64,000 bases of DNA from Raphanus sativus (GCF_000801105.2 NC_079514.1:51505372-51569371); one strand, 5' to 3'; positions 24,701 to 37,062 are shown, numbered from the stretch's first letter. Translations and numbers: made by a program. Notes: generated from the sequence alone by a model not told the origin.

Positions 24701-26144
24701 TTATTTATTTATTTTTAGAAACTCTAAATTCTCTCCAAAAACTTCACCATTCAAATTTGAATCCCAAGTCTATAATAGTTAACCTCAAAGGTATAAATGT
24801 TTATTTACCTTTTTAATGAAACATTTTGATTATTCAGAATTTTATCTTTAGTTAATTAAAGGCATAATGATATTTTCTATTTAAAATTAAATATAATATG
24901 ATTAAAATAAATATGAAATAGAATATTAAAAACATGGTAGTTTAAGTAATTTCTCTTTAAAAACGTACATCTCTTATCTTATTTTTCATTTTGAACAAAA
25001 AAATGTTTGGTCTAACCCAATAACCATAAAGAGTCAAACCTATACTATTATTTGAAAAGCTTACCTGTCATCTTCTTTATGATTTTAAGATAAATTATTA
25101 TTTCAATTAATATTATTATTTAAAAATTTACTTTAATATATATATATATATATATATATCATGATATTTAATAAACATCAACTTATTCAATTCAATATAT
25201 ATTATTATTTTAAAATAATATATTTTAATATATATGCTTGTAATGATATTTAGGATATTTAAATAAACAATATCTACTGGTAATATCTTATGTTTAGTGA
25301 CTGATATTAAAACCAGTTTCTCTAATTTTGAATGAAAATTGATCCAAGTACATACAATATTAAAGTTATGATTAAAGGTAAAACTTCATTGAAAATATGT
25401 AGTAAAATAAAAATTGTATATTTATGTTAAATATTATATATATAATATTAAACAACCATATTCATAACCTAAAGTAAATTAATTTGTAACTGTACATGAA
25501 GAACATCAAAATCCTAAATGAATTTATGTTAATGATGAATTTATCTATAAAATCACAAATGTTATCAAAATAATTTATTTAAAACTGAGATAATAAATAT
25601 TATATAAACTGAAAATATGACCTATTAAATTAAAATAAATATTAAAATTGAAAATTATTATTATGTATATATACATTAGTCTGTACAGAGTACTGACCAT
25701 CAACCAGTTTGTCAATGTAAAAGTTGCTTTTGTGTGTTAAGAATGAGTCGCTATTAAAACAGGGGTTCTTCCTTATTATGACTCAAGAAAAATATATCAT
25801 CCTCTACAGATGCACTATAACATAGAAATGATACTCTAGGTAAAGAATATTTATTCTCGTATCAAAAAGCCTCCCAGGCAGATCAAAATTAACTATAAAC
25901 TGAAGATCTTGTCAAACATATTATTATTCAAATTACAAGCACGCGAAACTCGAAAAGCTTATACACACGTATTATCCGAAGACAGATAATATTAACATCA
26001 GTGACGTGAATTATTTTTCTTACTTACACGTTCATAGTCAGATACATAAAAAGCACACAAGTCGGAAAGAGGAGTTCCTAGCCTAACCACACCAAACACC
26101 TTAGCACTGGAAGTTCTAGCAATGGGCAGCTAGGCAGATCCAAA
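21773..26144. other. AT-rich repeat region without genes
   Basis: No gene is recognisable. A block at about 22893-23540 starts GAATAGAACAAAAA and ends with an inverted-looking TTTTTGTTCTATT, so it may be a decayed transposon. 23550-24060 is built from degenerate TTTATAAAGTTTACAAA words in both orientations. A (TA)n run lies at 25137-25160. The rest is simple A/T-rich DNA. Confidence 0.5.
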
Positions 26145-29100
26145 TCAAGGGCAATTCTCGTTCCGGCCAGGGCCACCGTAAAAGAAATTCACCCCCCAGG
26201 AAGTTCCAGCATCTCCTGCCATAATGTTGTAACAGTTATCATGACCAGTCAAGGGGTAAACTCCTTGTGGTGCACTCAGAGTATTGGTTCCATCGACTGT
26301 CATAAGACTCCTGAAGTAGCTCGCTTTCTTATAACCTTCACCTGCAAAATGGCCACTTCCCATATCCGTGGTCGTGTGTTGCCCACCAGTCTCCAAGTTA
26401 ACGATTTCACCTCCCCATTGAACTATCGTAGCTCCACTTCCTATAGAATTGAATAAATTGCCAGGCCAGTACCCCACAAGCTCTTCACCTATCCGTAGCC
26501 ACCAGTTTTCCCCGTCCTAGATATAATCGACAATCCATTTTGGGTTGATATGCAGATATAATATAACGTAACGTAGGGTAAACTCAATAATACCCCATAT
26601 TGTTATTAAAATGAGAAAAAGACATTATGTATGTTAGTTCTTAGTACCTTCCATATAAGTATGGAGAGCTCGTATTGATTTCCGTCGTATTCTGAGACGG
26701 TGGTGTAGGTTCCACCTACTGTGATAAGATTGCTCCTTTGAACGAAACCTGAGCAGTCATTATTGTAGCACCCTGTATTCTGGTATCCATCGGCCTATTT
26801 TCAACAAAAAGTTACATTATGATTATCGTCTTTAATATATTCGTCGTGAATCCGCACGCATAAAAATAGTAAGAGACACTTTTGTATTAATTTTTTTTTC
26901 CAAAAAGTAGTATATATTTTAATATATTTAACAGACCGTCTAAATTTAAGTGATAAAAGTAGTATATATTTTTACTGCTTAAAAATTATAAATTTTTACA
27001 TAAGACTATATATTCTAGTTACAATTATGTCGATTGTTTATATTTATCAAATATGCATACTATCTATTCTATTATTTGCGAAATAATTTTTCGCAATCGA
27101 ACTCTCACGTTAAAAGTTAGATTGGTCAAAGTTGATGATACTTTTAATGAATTTTATATTTAATAATAATATAATCAAAAACGATTTTTTATTAATAATA
27201 TTATTTTTTAAAATAAGATAATTCTTATGTATTGTGTTGTTATTTTAAAATATTTTTCAATTATAAAAGTTAAAAATAAGATATAAAAAATTATAATAAT
27301 TGAATGGTTAAAGTCAATATTAACATTAATGAATTTTATATATAATTAATTATATAATTAAAAAACGATTTTTATTAATAATCTTAGAATTTTTAAATAA
27401 GATAATTCTTATATATTGTGTTGTTACCTTAAATTTTATTTTTACAATTATAAAAGATATAAAATAACATATAAACTATTTATAATTAAATATAAACCAA
27501 CTAAAACCATCATGTATAAATATATTTTCTAAAATATTTCTAATATGTGAATATTTTCTTTTAAAATATTAACACAATTATAAACATATATATTTTAATG
27601 AAATATTTTTGTCATATATATATATATATGTATATTGATGTTTATTTTTTTTGAAAACATAAATAATAAATTATCATGTTGGTTTTCGAATTAATAAAAT
27701 ATAAACTAATAAATATTACTAAGACGATTAAGCTCACACGTGCAGGCAAAACACCTAGTTAAAACATATTACTAAAGTTGTATATTTATATAGATATAAA
27801 TGAAATTTTAATAGTTTTTAAAATATTAAATATAAATTTTATTATTATTTGTAAGTAATTTTCGCAACCAAACTCTCACGTTAAAAGTTGAGTGGTCAAA
27901 GTCGATGATACCCTTAATGAATTTTATATATAATAATTATATAATCAAAAACGAATTTTATTAATAATATTATTTTTTAAATAAGATAATTCATTTTCTT
28001 AATAATATTATTTTTTAAAAATAAGATAATTCATTTTATTAATAATAATTTTTTAAAAAAATAAGATAATTCTTATGTATTGTGTTATTATCTTAGATTT
28101 TTTTTAAAAGATCCTAAGAACAAGAATATGTTGAATAGTGATGAAATACTTAAAAGCATTTTGCTGGGAAAGCAACAATGGAACTTGTCGAACTTTGGCC
28201 TTTCCAAAGTATGGATAATTGATTTATTTTTCTTAAAATTCCAAATTTGGTTACATTTTCGTTAGGGACTACTAAATATTTTCCATTATTTTTAGTTATT
28301 TTAGTATTGCACCAAATACTATAGAAATAAAAAACTAAAAATAATGGAGAAAACTTAGTAGTCCCTCACGATAATATAACCAAATTTGGAATTTAAAAAA
28401 AAAAGAAATCAATTATCCATACTTTGGAAAGGCCAAAGCTCGAGTAGCTCTATTGTTGCTTCCCCAGCAAAATGCTTTTAAGTATTTCATCACTATTCAA
28501 CATATTCTTGTTCTTAGGATCTCTTTAGAAACAAAAACCAATCAATCACCAATACAAACTTCTTTGGCATATAGTAATGATCCCTTGAAGATTATTTTGT
28601 GTTGATATAATTCAGACACTCATGAAAACAATCCAAGATACATAAAAAATAAAAGGTGTATTGATGTTTCTCTTTTCTTTTTGTTTCAGTTTAATAATTA
28701 CAGTAACTTTGTACTTTGATTAGCATGATGATTACAGGAAAAAATAGTATGTTTATGAACTCTGTGAATATGGGCACATAAGAATTCGTGGAGCTGCAAT
28801 TTTTTTATGACATATTTTCACAGTTTTTAATTGTGTGGTTTGCCTGTTTTTAATGATGGAGGATGAACTAGTAAAACAATTCAATCTATTTCATGAAAAT
28901 ACTAAACCCCACAACATTATGTATTTATCTCAAACATAAATTTTCATACACATAAATAATAATAATATTTTCATATTTACATTTTAGTTATTTAATGTAC
29001 AAGAAATATTAGAATCAGGATAAATATGTCTTATCATATACAAAAAAGTGTAGTTTTCAAAAAAAAAAAAGAGAAATGCATTTTTCAAAATTTAAATGAT

Positions 29101-31256
29101 AAACAGTGTATATATAAAATTATCCCTTAACATTAATGAATTTTATATATAATTATTTTTTTTAATAAAAACGATTTTTTATTAATAATCTTAAATTTTT
29201 AAATAAGATAATTCTTATATATTGTGTTGTTATCTTAAAAATTTAATTTTACAATTATAAAGATATAAAATAACATATAAACTATTTATAATTAAATATT
29301 AACCAACTAAAACCATTTTGTATAAATATATTTTCTAAAATATTTTTAATATGTGAATGTTTTCTTTTAAAATATTAACACGATTATAAACATATATATT
29401 TTAATGAAATATTTTCGTCATATATACATATATATATATATATATATATTATTTTTTTTTGATGTTTGATTTTCTTGAAAACATAAATAATTAAATTATC
29501 ATACTGGTTTTCGAATTAATAAAATATAAACTAATAAATATTACTAAAACGATTAAGTCTGCACGTGCGGACAAAACACATAGTTAAAGATATTATTAAA
29601 GTTGTATATTTATATAGAATATAAATAAAAATTTAATAGTTTTTAAAATATTAAATATAAATTTTATTCTATAATAATTTTATATAATTTAGAGTGTATA
29701 TTTTTTTATCAAGGATAAAACACTGAATTATTGGACTTTGTAAATCACATTTTTATATAAAACTAAAAATAACATTTAATTGTTGGGCCTCAGAAATCAA
29801 AATTGTATTGGGTTTAATTTTGTTGCTTTTATTCTGATACATTTGATCACTTATTTAAAACCATTTTTATAGGCGAGCTCACAAGGAGTTTATGTTTTCC
29901 TTAATGCATCGTTTATATTATAGACGAAATAGGCAAGATTGGGTTTATAATTCACCCGAAATAGGCATAAATTATTGTGCTTAAATGGTGCTGATATTTG
30001 ATTGGTCAAGAAAACTCTTGTTTCTGATTGGTTGACTATAATATGTTCGTAATTCATTAAAAAAAAGACAAGTGACATTCTCTACCTCAAGATGTTATAG
30101 AAATCAAAGTCAGAATCCTAATAAAAATTATGGTTTAATAGTATAGAAACTAGCTAGTAAGTCATTTAAACTTTTTAGTGATTAGCTTTATAACATGTCG
30201 ATGTAGAGAATGGGAACTTACCGTCCAGTAAACAAATAATCTTAGATTACTATCACCATATTTTCCTGGATAAACCTATAGATTAAGGAAAACAGATGTA
30301 ATGTTACTTTGGATGTTTTGCAAATGAATAAAGGTGTAATTAAGGATATATGAAGTACTACAAGACCTGCAAACCAGCTTCAATTGTGTTACGAGCAGTG
30401 CCAACTCCAGACACGAGCCAAGTCTGGGCCAAGCTGAACTCTTCCGGAACTTGAACTTCTGGTTTCCAGATGTTCACTGAAAATTGTGTCCCGAAAAACG
30501 TTCCGCTCATGGAATTCATGACCGCGTACTAAACCAGCTCCAAAAAGAGAACAATGTAAATAAAGCCGCCCGCAAGAGAGACTAGAGAGTAATTAAAACA
30601 AGAACAATATATTAAAAGTATACCTCATGGCCTTTACTTGGATCAACCGTAGTACCTTCAGGGCTGCCTTGAGTCGTCTTCTTCCCATAACTCTTAATAG
30701 ATTTTGATCGTAAGATATCTTCTTTCTTTATTCTTCTTATCGGAACTGTATTTTTAGGGCATCTTCCATTCTTGTTCCACGCCTGAGTAGCGTTTATCTT
30801 TTTCTTGGTGTACGTAGACGTACTTTCCGGTATAAAGCTCGGTCTCATCTACGCAAAAACTTGACGTTTCAACATCCTCATGCATGCATATATAAACAAA
30901 AGATGGCTTGTCAATGAAAGTCAAACCTGGATGGTGTGTTTTTTAAGCAGAGGATGATCAAAAGCTGGTTGACTATGTATTGGAACACAATCTATTATAT
31001 CACCATCTTCGCTCTTCACAGAGATTAAAGTGAAACATTCAATAAAGCTTTCCCACCAACAATCAAAGCATTGAGTTTATGAATATGGAATTTGTATAAT
31101 ATACACCTTAATGGATTTAAGAGCATGCTTGTTGAGCCGCTTCAAAAGTCTTTGTACTTTGATTTCCTCGTGATCAGAGAACTCTTTTCCATAGACACAA
31201 GGAGAGATTATCATTCCTATTATCATCAGTGCTACTGCGAAACCGGCCATTCCCAT
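26145..31256 (-). CDS. neprosin-family glutamic endopeptidase (DUF4409-DUF239)
   Basis: Seven exons in phase: 31256-31107, 31013-30927, 30848-30624, 30528-30367, 30275-30222, 26794-26648 and 26516-26145, giving 398 residues, the family's usual length. Residues 1-23 are a signal peptide. About 26-150 form the neprosin activation region (DUF4409). About 155-398 are the catalytic domain (DUF239). The two glutamates catalytic in Nepenthes neprosin (from memory) correspond to E204 (NTIEAGLQVYP) and E312 (WGGEIVN). The residue after EAG, usually W, is L207. It should be a secreted acid protease cutting after proline. Intron 5 (26795-30221) is 3.4 kb and full of repeats. Splicing across it is inferred from intact phase and protein continuity (FVYWT|ADGYQNTGC). 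A SINE lies about 140 bp upstream of the ATG. The gene is not expected here in the Arabidopsis order, so it probably transposed in. Confidence 0.88.
27063..29668 (+). repeat. duplicated Helitron-like units in neprosin intron
   Basis: A unit of about 780 bp (27063-27842) is repeated after it, starting at 27843 and ending about 29668, but split by about 1 kb of other DNA. Shared words include CTCACGTTAAAAGTT and TAAATAAGATAATTCTTAT. Each copy has a Helitron-type 3' end: GCAGGCAAAACACCTAG|T at 27755-27758, and CACGTGCGGACAAAACACATAG|T near 29583. In the second, GTCTGCACGTGCGGAC forms a hairpin. No coding content. Confidence 0.6.
28110..28521. repeat. ~190-bp inverted repeat (hairpin) inside neprosin intron
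   Basis: The left arm 28110-28300 (GATCCTAAGAACAAGAATAT...) and right arm 28328-28521 (...ATATTCTTGTTCTTAGGATC) are reverse complements with few mismatches, apart from a divergent patch near 28180-28195 and its partner. The loop of about 27 bases is itself a small palindrome (AGTATT..AATACT). A transcript of the host intron would fold into a long double-stranded stem. It could be a MITE. No clear target duplication. Confidence 0.85.
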
Positions 31257-31396
31257 TATGGTTAATTGTAATCCTGAGAAACACTCTTTGGTAATTATAA
31301 AAATTTTTTATCAACTACCGCTGGAATTTATAGGAGTAAATTTCTCATATATTATATATATAATTAGGAAATTGGATAAAAGAAAAACACTAGTGA

Positions 31397-31619
31397 ACCA
31401 ACGCGTGTTGGCCTAGTGGTAAAGGAACTCCAGCTGGAGTGCCTGTTTTGGGTTCGATCTGCGTTAGCCACGAGAGAATTTACATGGGCTTTTCTCGTCC
31501 TCGAGACCACTTTGCGTAACCAGGGGTCCTTAAGTAGAGGTTTAAAAATTACTATAATGGCATAGGCATAAGCCCGATGGGCTAGTCGATCACGCTTAGT
31601 GGTCGGATGCTGGGTTATC
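31397..31619 (+). mobile_element. tRNA-derived SINE
   Basis: A 223-bp unit flanked by a perfect 19-bp duplication AAAAGAAAAACACTAGTGA (31378-31396 and 31620-31638). The head has a pol III A box (TGGCCTAGTGGTAAAGGAAC) and B box (GGGTTCGATCTGCG). The body is unrelated to tRNA, as in Brassicaceae SB-type SINEs. It lies about 140 bp upstream of the neprosin ATG in the opposite orientation, in likely promoter DNA. Confidence 0.92.
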
Positions 31620-31638
31620 AAAAGAAAAACACTAGTGA

Positions 31639-32333
31639 TTACTTACTTTAACATACAATTGAAAATGGGCTCATGAATTAACATCATCAGCCCCTCGTGA
31701 TTTTAAAATTCATGAAAACTGACTCAGTAATTAAACGTCATCAAAGCAAGCAAGTCTTTTTTTGTCATACAAAATGTACAAATACACAGATTGACTTTTT
31801 ATCCATTATCTCAAGTAATGTTCCAGTTATAGTTTACATGCAGAATATATATATTGAAACAAGAATAATTCTTTTTAGCAAAAAAAAAACAAGAATATTT
31901 CTATATAAGATTTTTTTTGAACTTAAGAATATTTCTATATAAGATGACATTTTTAAATGAAATTTTATTATTATTTTGTATATATTAGATGACTTTTATC
32001 ATGATGATGTGCGTAGCATGGACCAGGCAAATTGTTGTCAGCAGCGGGCACAACTAAGGAGGTGTTATTGGATATATAGATTAAATTTAGTTCTGTAGGT
32101 TTATAATCTAGTGTTATTAGATTATTTGATTTGAAAATTTTAAATAAAATTTACGGTTATCACTTGTTATATTTGAAAGATTTTGAAATATATTGCTATT
32201 AGTTGTTGTATATACAATCTTTGATCTATTTATTATTATTATTATTATTTTGAATTAATGTTAAATTTATTATTTTGTACATTAAATGTAACATTTAAAG
32301 AAAAAGCTAGACTATTTTCCTACGCTAACTGTA
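31639..32333. other. intergenic
   Basis: AT-rich. Two copies of AAGAATATTTCTATATAAGA lie at about 31893 and 31925. The open frame 31697-31942 has no protein character. No gene seen. Confidence 0.5.
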
Positions 32334-33385
32334 AAAGTTTCCTAGTTACACGAAGTTTACACTGATATGGTGAAAACTATTCAATATATAAAAATATGTC
32401 AACATTACACGAAATTTATGTTAATACATGTTACATGTACGAAGTAAATGATAATATGATGGCAACATCAAAATCGGGTTAAATTGATTTTAAAGTAAGT
32501 TAATGGGGACAATATGTAATTTATGAAACTTAATAAACTTAATTTATTTTATTAATAAAATTAATAATTATTAAACTTAATAAAATTAATAATTTATTAA
32601 ACATAATAAACTTAATAAACATAAAGATTCATATACATAATAAACTTTTAAACTTAATTTATTACTAAACTTAATAATTTTAATTGATTTCATTAATAAA
32701 CTTCATAATTATTTAAACTTTATAAAATTAATAATTTTAATAAATTTATTAAAATTATTAAATTATAATTTTTTAAATTTATTTTTCTAACTTATTAAAC
32801 TTAATAAATTTATTAAACTATTATCTTTATTAAGTTTATTAAGTTTAGGATTAAGTTTATGAAGTTTAATAAATTATTCATTTTATTAAGTTTGATAATG
32901 GTTAAGTGTATTAATAAAATCAATTAAGTTTAATAATTTTATTAAGTTTAATAATTATTAAGTTTATTAATAAAATCAATTAAGTTTATAAATCTCATAA
33001 ATTACGGATTGACTCTTAACTCAAATTAAGATCAATTAAACCAGATTGTGATATTGCCACCATATTATCATTTATTTCGTACATATGGCATATATTAACA
33101 TAAACTTCATGTAATAATTGACACATTTTCATACATTAGATTGTTTTTTGAAATATACAGAGGTATTATGACCCCATTGAAATGGTCCAGATTAGTAACG
33201 TGTTGCCACATGTTGGTTTTCTATCCCTGACGATGCCGAAATGTTTTCTCAGTGACCGAGATTCGAACCCAGGTGATGGAACTCACAGGTGTGAATTCTT
33301 TATCACCTGAGCTAGAAGTTCCGGTTCATACATTAGATTGTTTCCAGCATATTAGTGTAAACTTCATGCAGCTAAGAAACTTTTT
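32334..33385. mobile_element. inverted-repeat element interrupted by a SINE
   Basis: The left part (AAAGTTTCCTAGTTACACGA...) pairs with the reversed right end (AAAGTTTCTTAGCTGCATGA...) over at least 200 bp. Further paired landmarks are GAAGTTTACACTGATATG and AAATGATAATATGATGGCAA. The centre is degenerate TTAATAAACTTAAT repeats that also pair, so the whole unit is palindromic. The right arm is split by the SINE at 33147-33324. The outer borders are approximate and no target duplication was found. Confidence 0.7.
33147..33324 (-). mobile_element. tRNA-derived SINE nested in the inverted-repeat element
   Basis: A 178-bp unit on the minus strand, flanked by a perfect 19-bp duplication TTCATACATTAGATTGTTT (33128-33146 and 33325-33343). 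Reading the minus strand, an A box TAGCTCAGGTGATAAAG and a B box GGGTTCGAATCTCGG stand near the 5' end. Removing it restores continuity of the surrounding right arm, so it inserted later. Confidence 0.9.
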
Positions 33386-33672
33386 TCCTTTTTTATCTTG
33401 TGTTAAACCAAGAGTTCATTTTTGATAGTGTTTTGCAGTTCTTTCGATTTGAAAGAGTTCAAATGGCTGATTTAGTTGTTTTTTTTACACTGAATTTAGT
33501 TCACTGTGTGAAATTGATCAATCACAATATGATTGTTTACCTTCAGATTTTAGACTTTTTTTTATTATTGACAGTATAAGTCATTGGTTCCAGCATATGC
33601 CCATGCAACCAAATGAAGAACTTTTCTTAACAAAGATAAGATACAAAATCAAAATAAGAAGAGTGATATACT

Positions 33673-34620
33673 TAGGGATAGTCAATTTGGACATCATGTC
33701 ATTGGTCACCCATGTCCAAACCTATTTGGACTAAACCAAATTAGATCAACAAATAAAGATGTCCAATTGAGTTTAACCAATTAGACTCAAATCCAATGGT
33801 CTTAATCCAAATGGACATGGGCGACCAAATGATACAAAAATCATATGATTTTATTTTGAGGAAAAAATCATATGATTTTATTTTGAGGAAAAAATCAAGT
33901 TTTCCTTCCAAAACCGTAAATCGAAATTTCTTGACAGAACCGTAAGTTGAGTTTTCCCGTCAAAACCGTATAATGAAGATTTCCCGCCAAAATCTTAAAA
34001 TCGAGTTTTCGAGTTTTCCCGTCAAAACTGTAAATCTAATTTTTCCGTCAAAACTATAAATCGAGTTTCCCGCCAAAACCGTAAAGTCGAGTTTTCCCGC
34101 CAAAACCGTAAAATCGAGTTTTCCCTTCAAAACTGTAAATTGATTTTTCCGTCAAAACTGTAAATCGAGTTTTTCCGCCAAAACCGTTAAATTGAGATTT
34201 CCCGCCAAAATCGTAAAATCGAGTTTTCCCACCAAAACCGTGAAATCAAGTTTTTTTCCAAAACCGTAAAATTGAGATTTCTCACCAAAATCATAAAATC
34301 GAATTTTTAGTTTTCCCGTCAAACCGTAAAATCGAGTTTTCCCGCCAAAACCGTAAAATCGAGTTTTCCCGTCAAAACCATAAAATCAAGTTTCTCGCCA
34401 AAATCGTATCTATGCTTTTGAATTAAAACAATGAAATTATGTTTTTTTGTTAAAATGAATTTTTGGATGTTAAAGTAGAGATTGTATTTGGGTTTTGCGG
34501 AATGCCCATTTGAAATGGGCCAATTTGGTCTGGACAATTTGGTCTGGTACAATCTGAGATTAAAAAATAATGTCCATTTAGACTGGTGTGTCCATTTGGA
34601 CAGCCCAATTGACACCTCTA
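33673..34620. mobile_element. non-autonomous hAT transposon
   Basis: A 948-bp unit flanked by a perfect 8-bp duplication GATATACT (33665-33672 and 34621-34628), the hAT signature. The termini are imperfect inverted repeats: left TAGGGATAGTCAATTTGGAC, right (reversed) TAGAGGTGTCAATTGGGCTG. The T-A-G-x-G-x-x-G/A-T-C-A-A form is typical of plant hATs. There is no transposase frame. The interior is mostly a minisatellite. Confidence 0.9.
33893..34409. repeat. ~19-copy minisatellite inside the hAT element
   Basis: About 19 degenerate copies of a 24-27 bp unit, consensus near CGAGTTTTCCCGCCAAAACC followed by GTAAAAT. Some copies have GTCAAAACTG. A separate 26-bp pair lies just before it at 33840-33893 (TCATATGATTTTATTTTGAG twice). 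Confidence 0.92.
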
Positions 34621-34628
34621 GATATACT

Positions 34629-35716
34629 ATTCCAATGAAACAAACTGGAGTCTCATAATAATTAGATGATAGTACCCATAGATAAAACAGAATCTCAGTG
34701 ATTTTTTTTTATAAAAAAATCCAAAGATTTTGCATTGAACACAGATCAATACCTGTAACAAACAACAATTGAAAACCAGATCAATGTAATGAAGTTTTGT
34801 TGTGTTACTTATTTACCTACTAGGTAAGTGTCAGACTAATATACATCTGACTATATCAAATTTAATATAGTTTTTCTCTGTATTTAAATTTATTTGTAAT
34901 AATTTTAATTTAAAGTATTTTTAATATGGTATTCTTAATTTTTAACATTTAGAATTTAGGTTATCCTGCAATATCATATCATATCTCTTTTAGCAAAACC
35001 TTCAATTGTTAGAAAAAATTTAGGTTATCCTGCAATATCATATCATATAATATAACTAATTATATATAAACAAAAAGGAGTAATTACACACGTCTAAAAC
35101 TTGAATTTTCTTTATTGTGCTTGTAAGAAGTATTATTTTCTTTGACCCCAAACTTTGTTATATTTTCTCTAAGATGTTTTGTAACTTTTTTTGTGTATTG
35201 CCCATCAAGCATATTATGAAAAATATATATTATCATAATTTCGGTAAATTATTATAATAAAATAATAAATCAGTTTGAATTTAAAAATTTATAATTCGAA
35301 AACTATAAAAATATTTTATTATTATTATTTATTTAAATAATTATTTATATTTATATTTTTGTAAAGAAAGAGTATAAATGTTTTTTTTTGTCTCCTTAGT
35401 GAAACCTTATGCTTAGGTATTTTGAAACTATCCATGTAGAGAAGTTAAACACGATTAATGGTACCACATGGAAGGTAAAATTAAAAAATTCCATGATATA
35501 TCAAAAATATTATATTTTTTTCTCTTTTGTTAAATATTATTTCACTTCCACAAACTATAAATTAGATATTAAAATAAGCTAATACATGTTATAACATTAT
35601 TCCACATATCAAATAACAAGTATTAATATTAATTCTGTGAAGCTGTATTCTTAAAATTATACTATTCAATTTCATATAATATAAATATTTTTATAAAAAA
35701 AAATATTATTTCTTAA

Positions 35717-35773
<57 letters not shown>

Positions 35774-36007
35774 ATCGATGTCAATACTTTAAACAAAATT
35801 ACGGTTAACATAAATTAAGTACTGTAATTACTGGTCAGATAACAATTATTAAAAAGCACAAATTCAACTTGGTTTACCTAGTCCCGTTACTTTTTCCTTT
35901 TGTTTTGAGTGCACGCTAGCTGTTCTATATTTATTTGTCACTTGTAAAGTTTCTAATTATTGTATTAACCGTTCTACGCACGGAATATGTCTTCCTATTT
36001 CTTCTTA
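34629..36007. other. AT-rich intergenic with TA microsatellite
   Basis: No gene. A duplicated TTTAGGTTATCCTGCAATAT occurs at about 34960 and 35020. A pure (TA)n run of about 50 bp is at 35719-35771. Confidence 0.6.
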
Positions 36008-37062
36008 TCTATCTTATTAAAAGAGAAGTACCAATTTAAAAATACCCCTTGATTTTCATTTTTATTTACATTTCATGTCACTGTAGTATTAATTAAGTTC
36101 CTTATTTTTATGCTTGTTTTTTTCACTTTAGTTAATGTGTTTTCCAAAATTAAATACACACTTAAATAATACTTTCTATTTTAATACTTTGTCTTTTTCA
36201 CTTAGATTAATGTGTTTTCCAAAATTGAATTTGAATTAAATACATTTCATTAACTTCTCCATTAAATAAATTTCAAATTAAAAAAAATTACATTTTTATT
36301 GGACAAACAATTCATAGAAATTATAATATCAACTTTTCATTTAACAAATCTGAACGAAAAATATTACCAAATTTGAACCGAAACTAGATAATATCCAAAC
36401 GGATTTTTACCATTTTGATATCTAGAGAACCATAACCAAACCTAATCCGAACGAAATATTTTGGATATTTGAATGTATTTAAATCATATTTATATACTTC
36501 AATATGTTAGCTATTTTTAGAGTTAATATCAAAGATATAAGCTATTTTAAAATTGTTTAAAATATTTGAAATATAAAAAATAGTCAAAAGTAAACATCTA
36601 AAATAGATAAACAATAATCAAAACACAAAAATACTTAAAATATATATTTATTCTCATCCAAATATTCAAGTTAAACATATTTTAATTTTTAATTTAGGTA
36701 CTTTGGCTTACATTATTCAAATTACATTACTCATATTTACATATTATATTATTTTTATTTTTAGATTTAGAGATATTTAAAGATATATAAATTTTGAAAA
36801 TCTAAAAATAGTTTAAACGGGTTATCAAACCCGCAAAAATCCGAATCAAACCGGAACCAAAAAATTATAAATACACGAATAAAGCTAGAATCTTTAAACT
36901 CGAAAATTTCAAACATGAATAGATTTTAACCGAATTCGAGTGGATACCCAAATATCCACCCCTAACTTAGTCAATATAAAACGATTAAATATTATAAATA
37001 TATTATTTTGTATAAATAAATAAAAACTAAAAGTGAAAATTAATGCATGGGTCATTATCTAG
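36008..37062 (+). mobile_element. Helitron-like element
   Basis: The start TCTATCTTATTAAAAGAGAA after an A is a common Brassicaceae Helitron 5' end. A candidate 3' end GGGTCATTATCTAG|T is at 37062, though its subterminal hairpin is weak. No coding content remains. The right boundary is uncertain. Confidence 0.5.

Noticed and set aside
28080..28265. 61-codon open frame in the hairpin arm
   Set aside because: Mirrored by the inverted arm and lies in an intron. No protein family recognised.
31430..31465. tRNA gene
   Set aside because: A and B boxes are present, but the cloverleaf is incomplete and a 19-bp target duplication shows it is a SINE.
33260..33324. tRNA gene on minus strand
   Set aside because: Only the tRNA-like head of a SINE with its own 19-bp duplication.
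33893..34409. CRISPR-like or regulatory array
   Set aside because: Copies are directly adjacent with no unique spacers, and this is plant DNA. It is a minisatellite inside a transposon.
34319..34615. 98-codon open frame across the minisatellite (repeated LDFTVLAGK)
   Set aside because: The repeated peptide arises from the 25-bp DNA repeat, with no start context or conservation signal.
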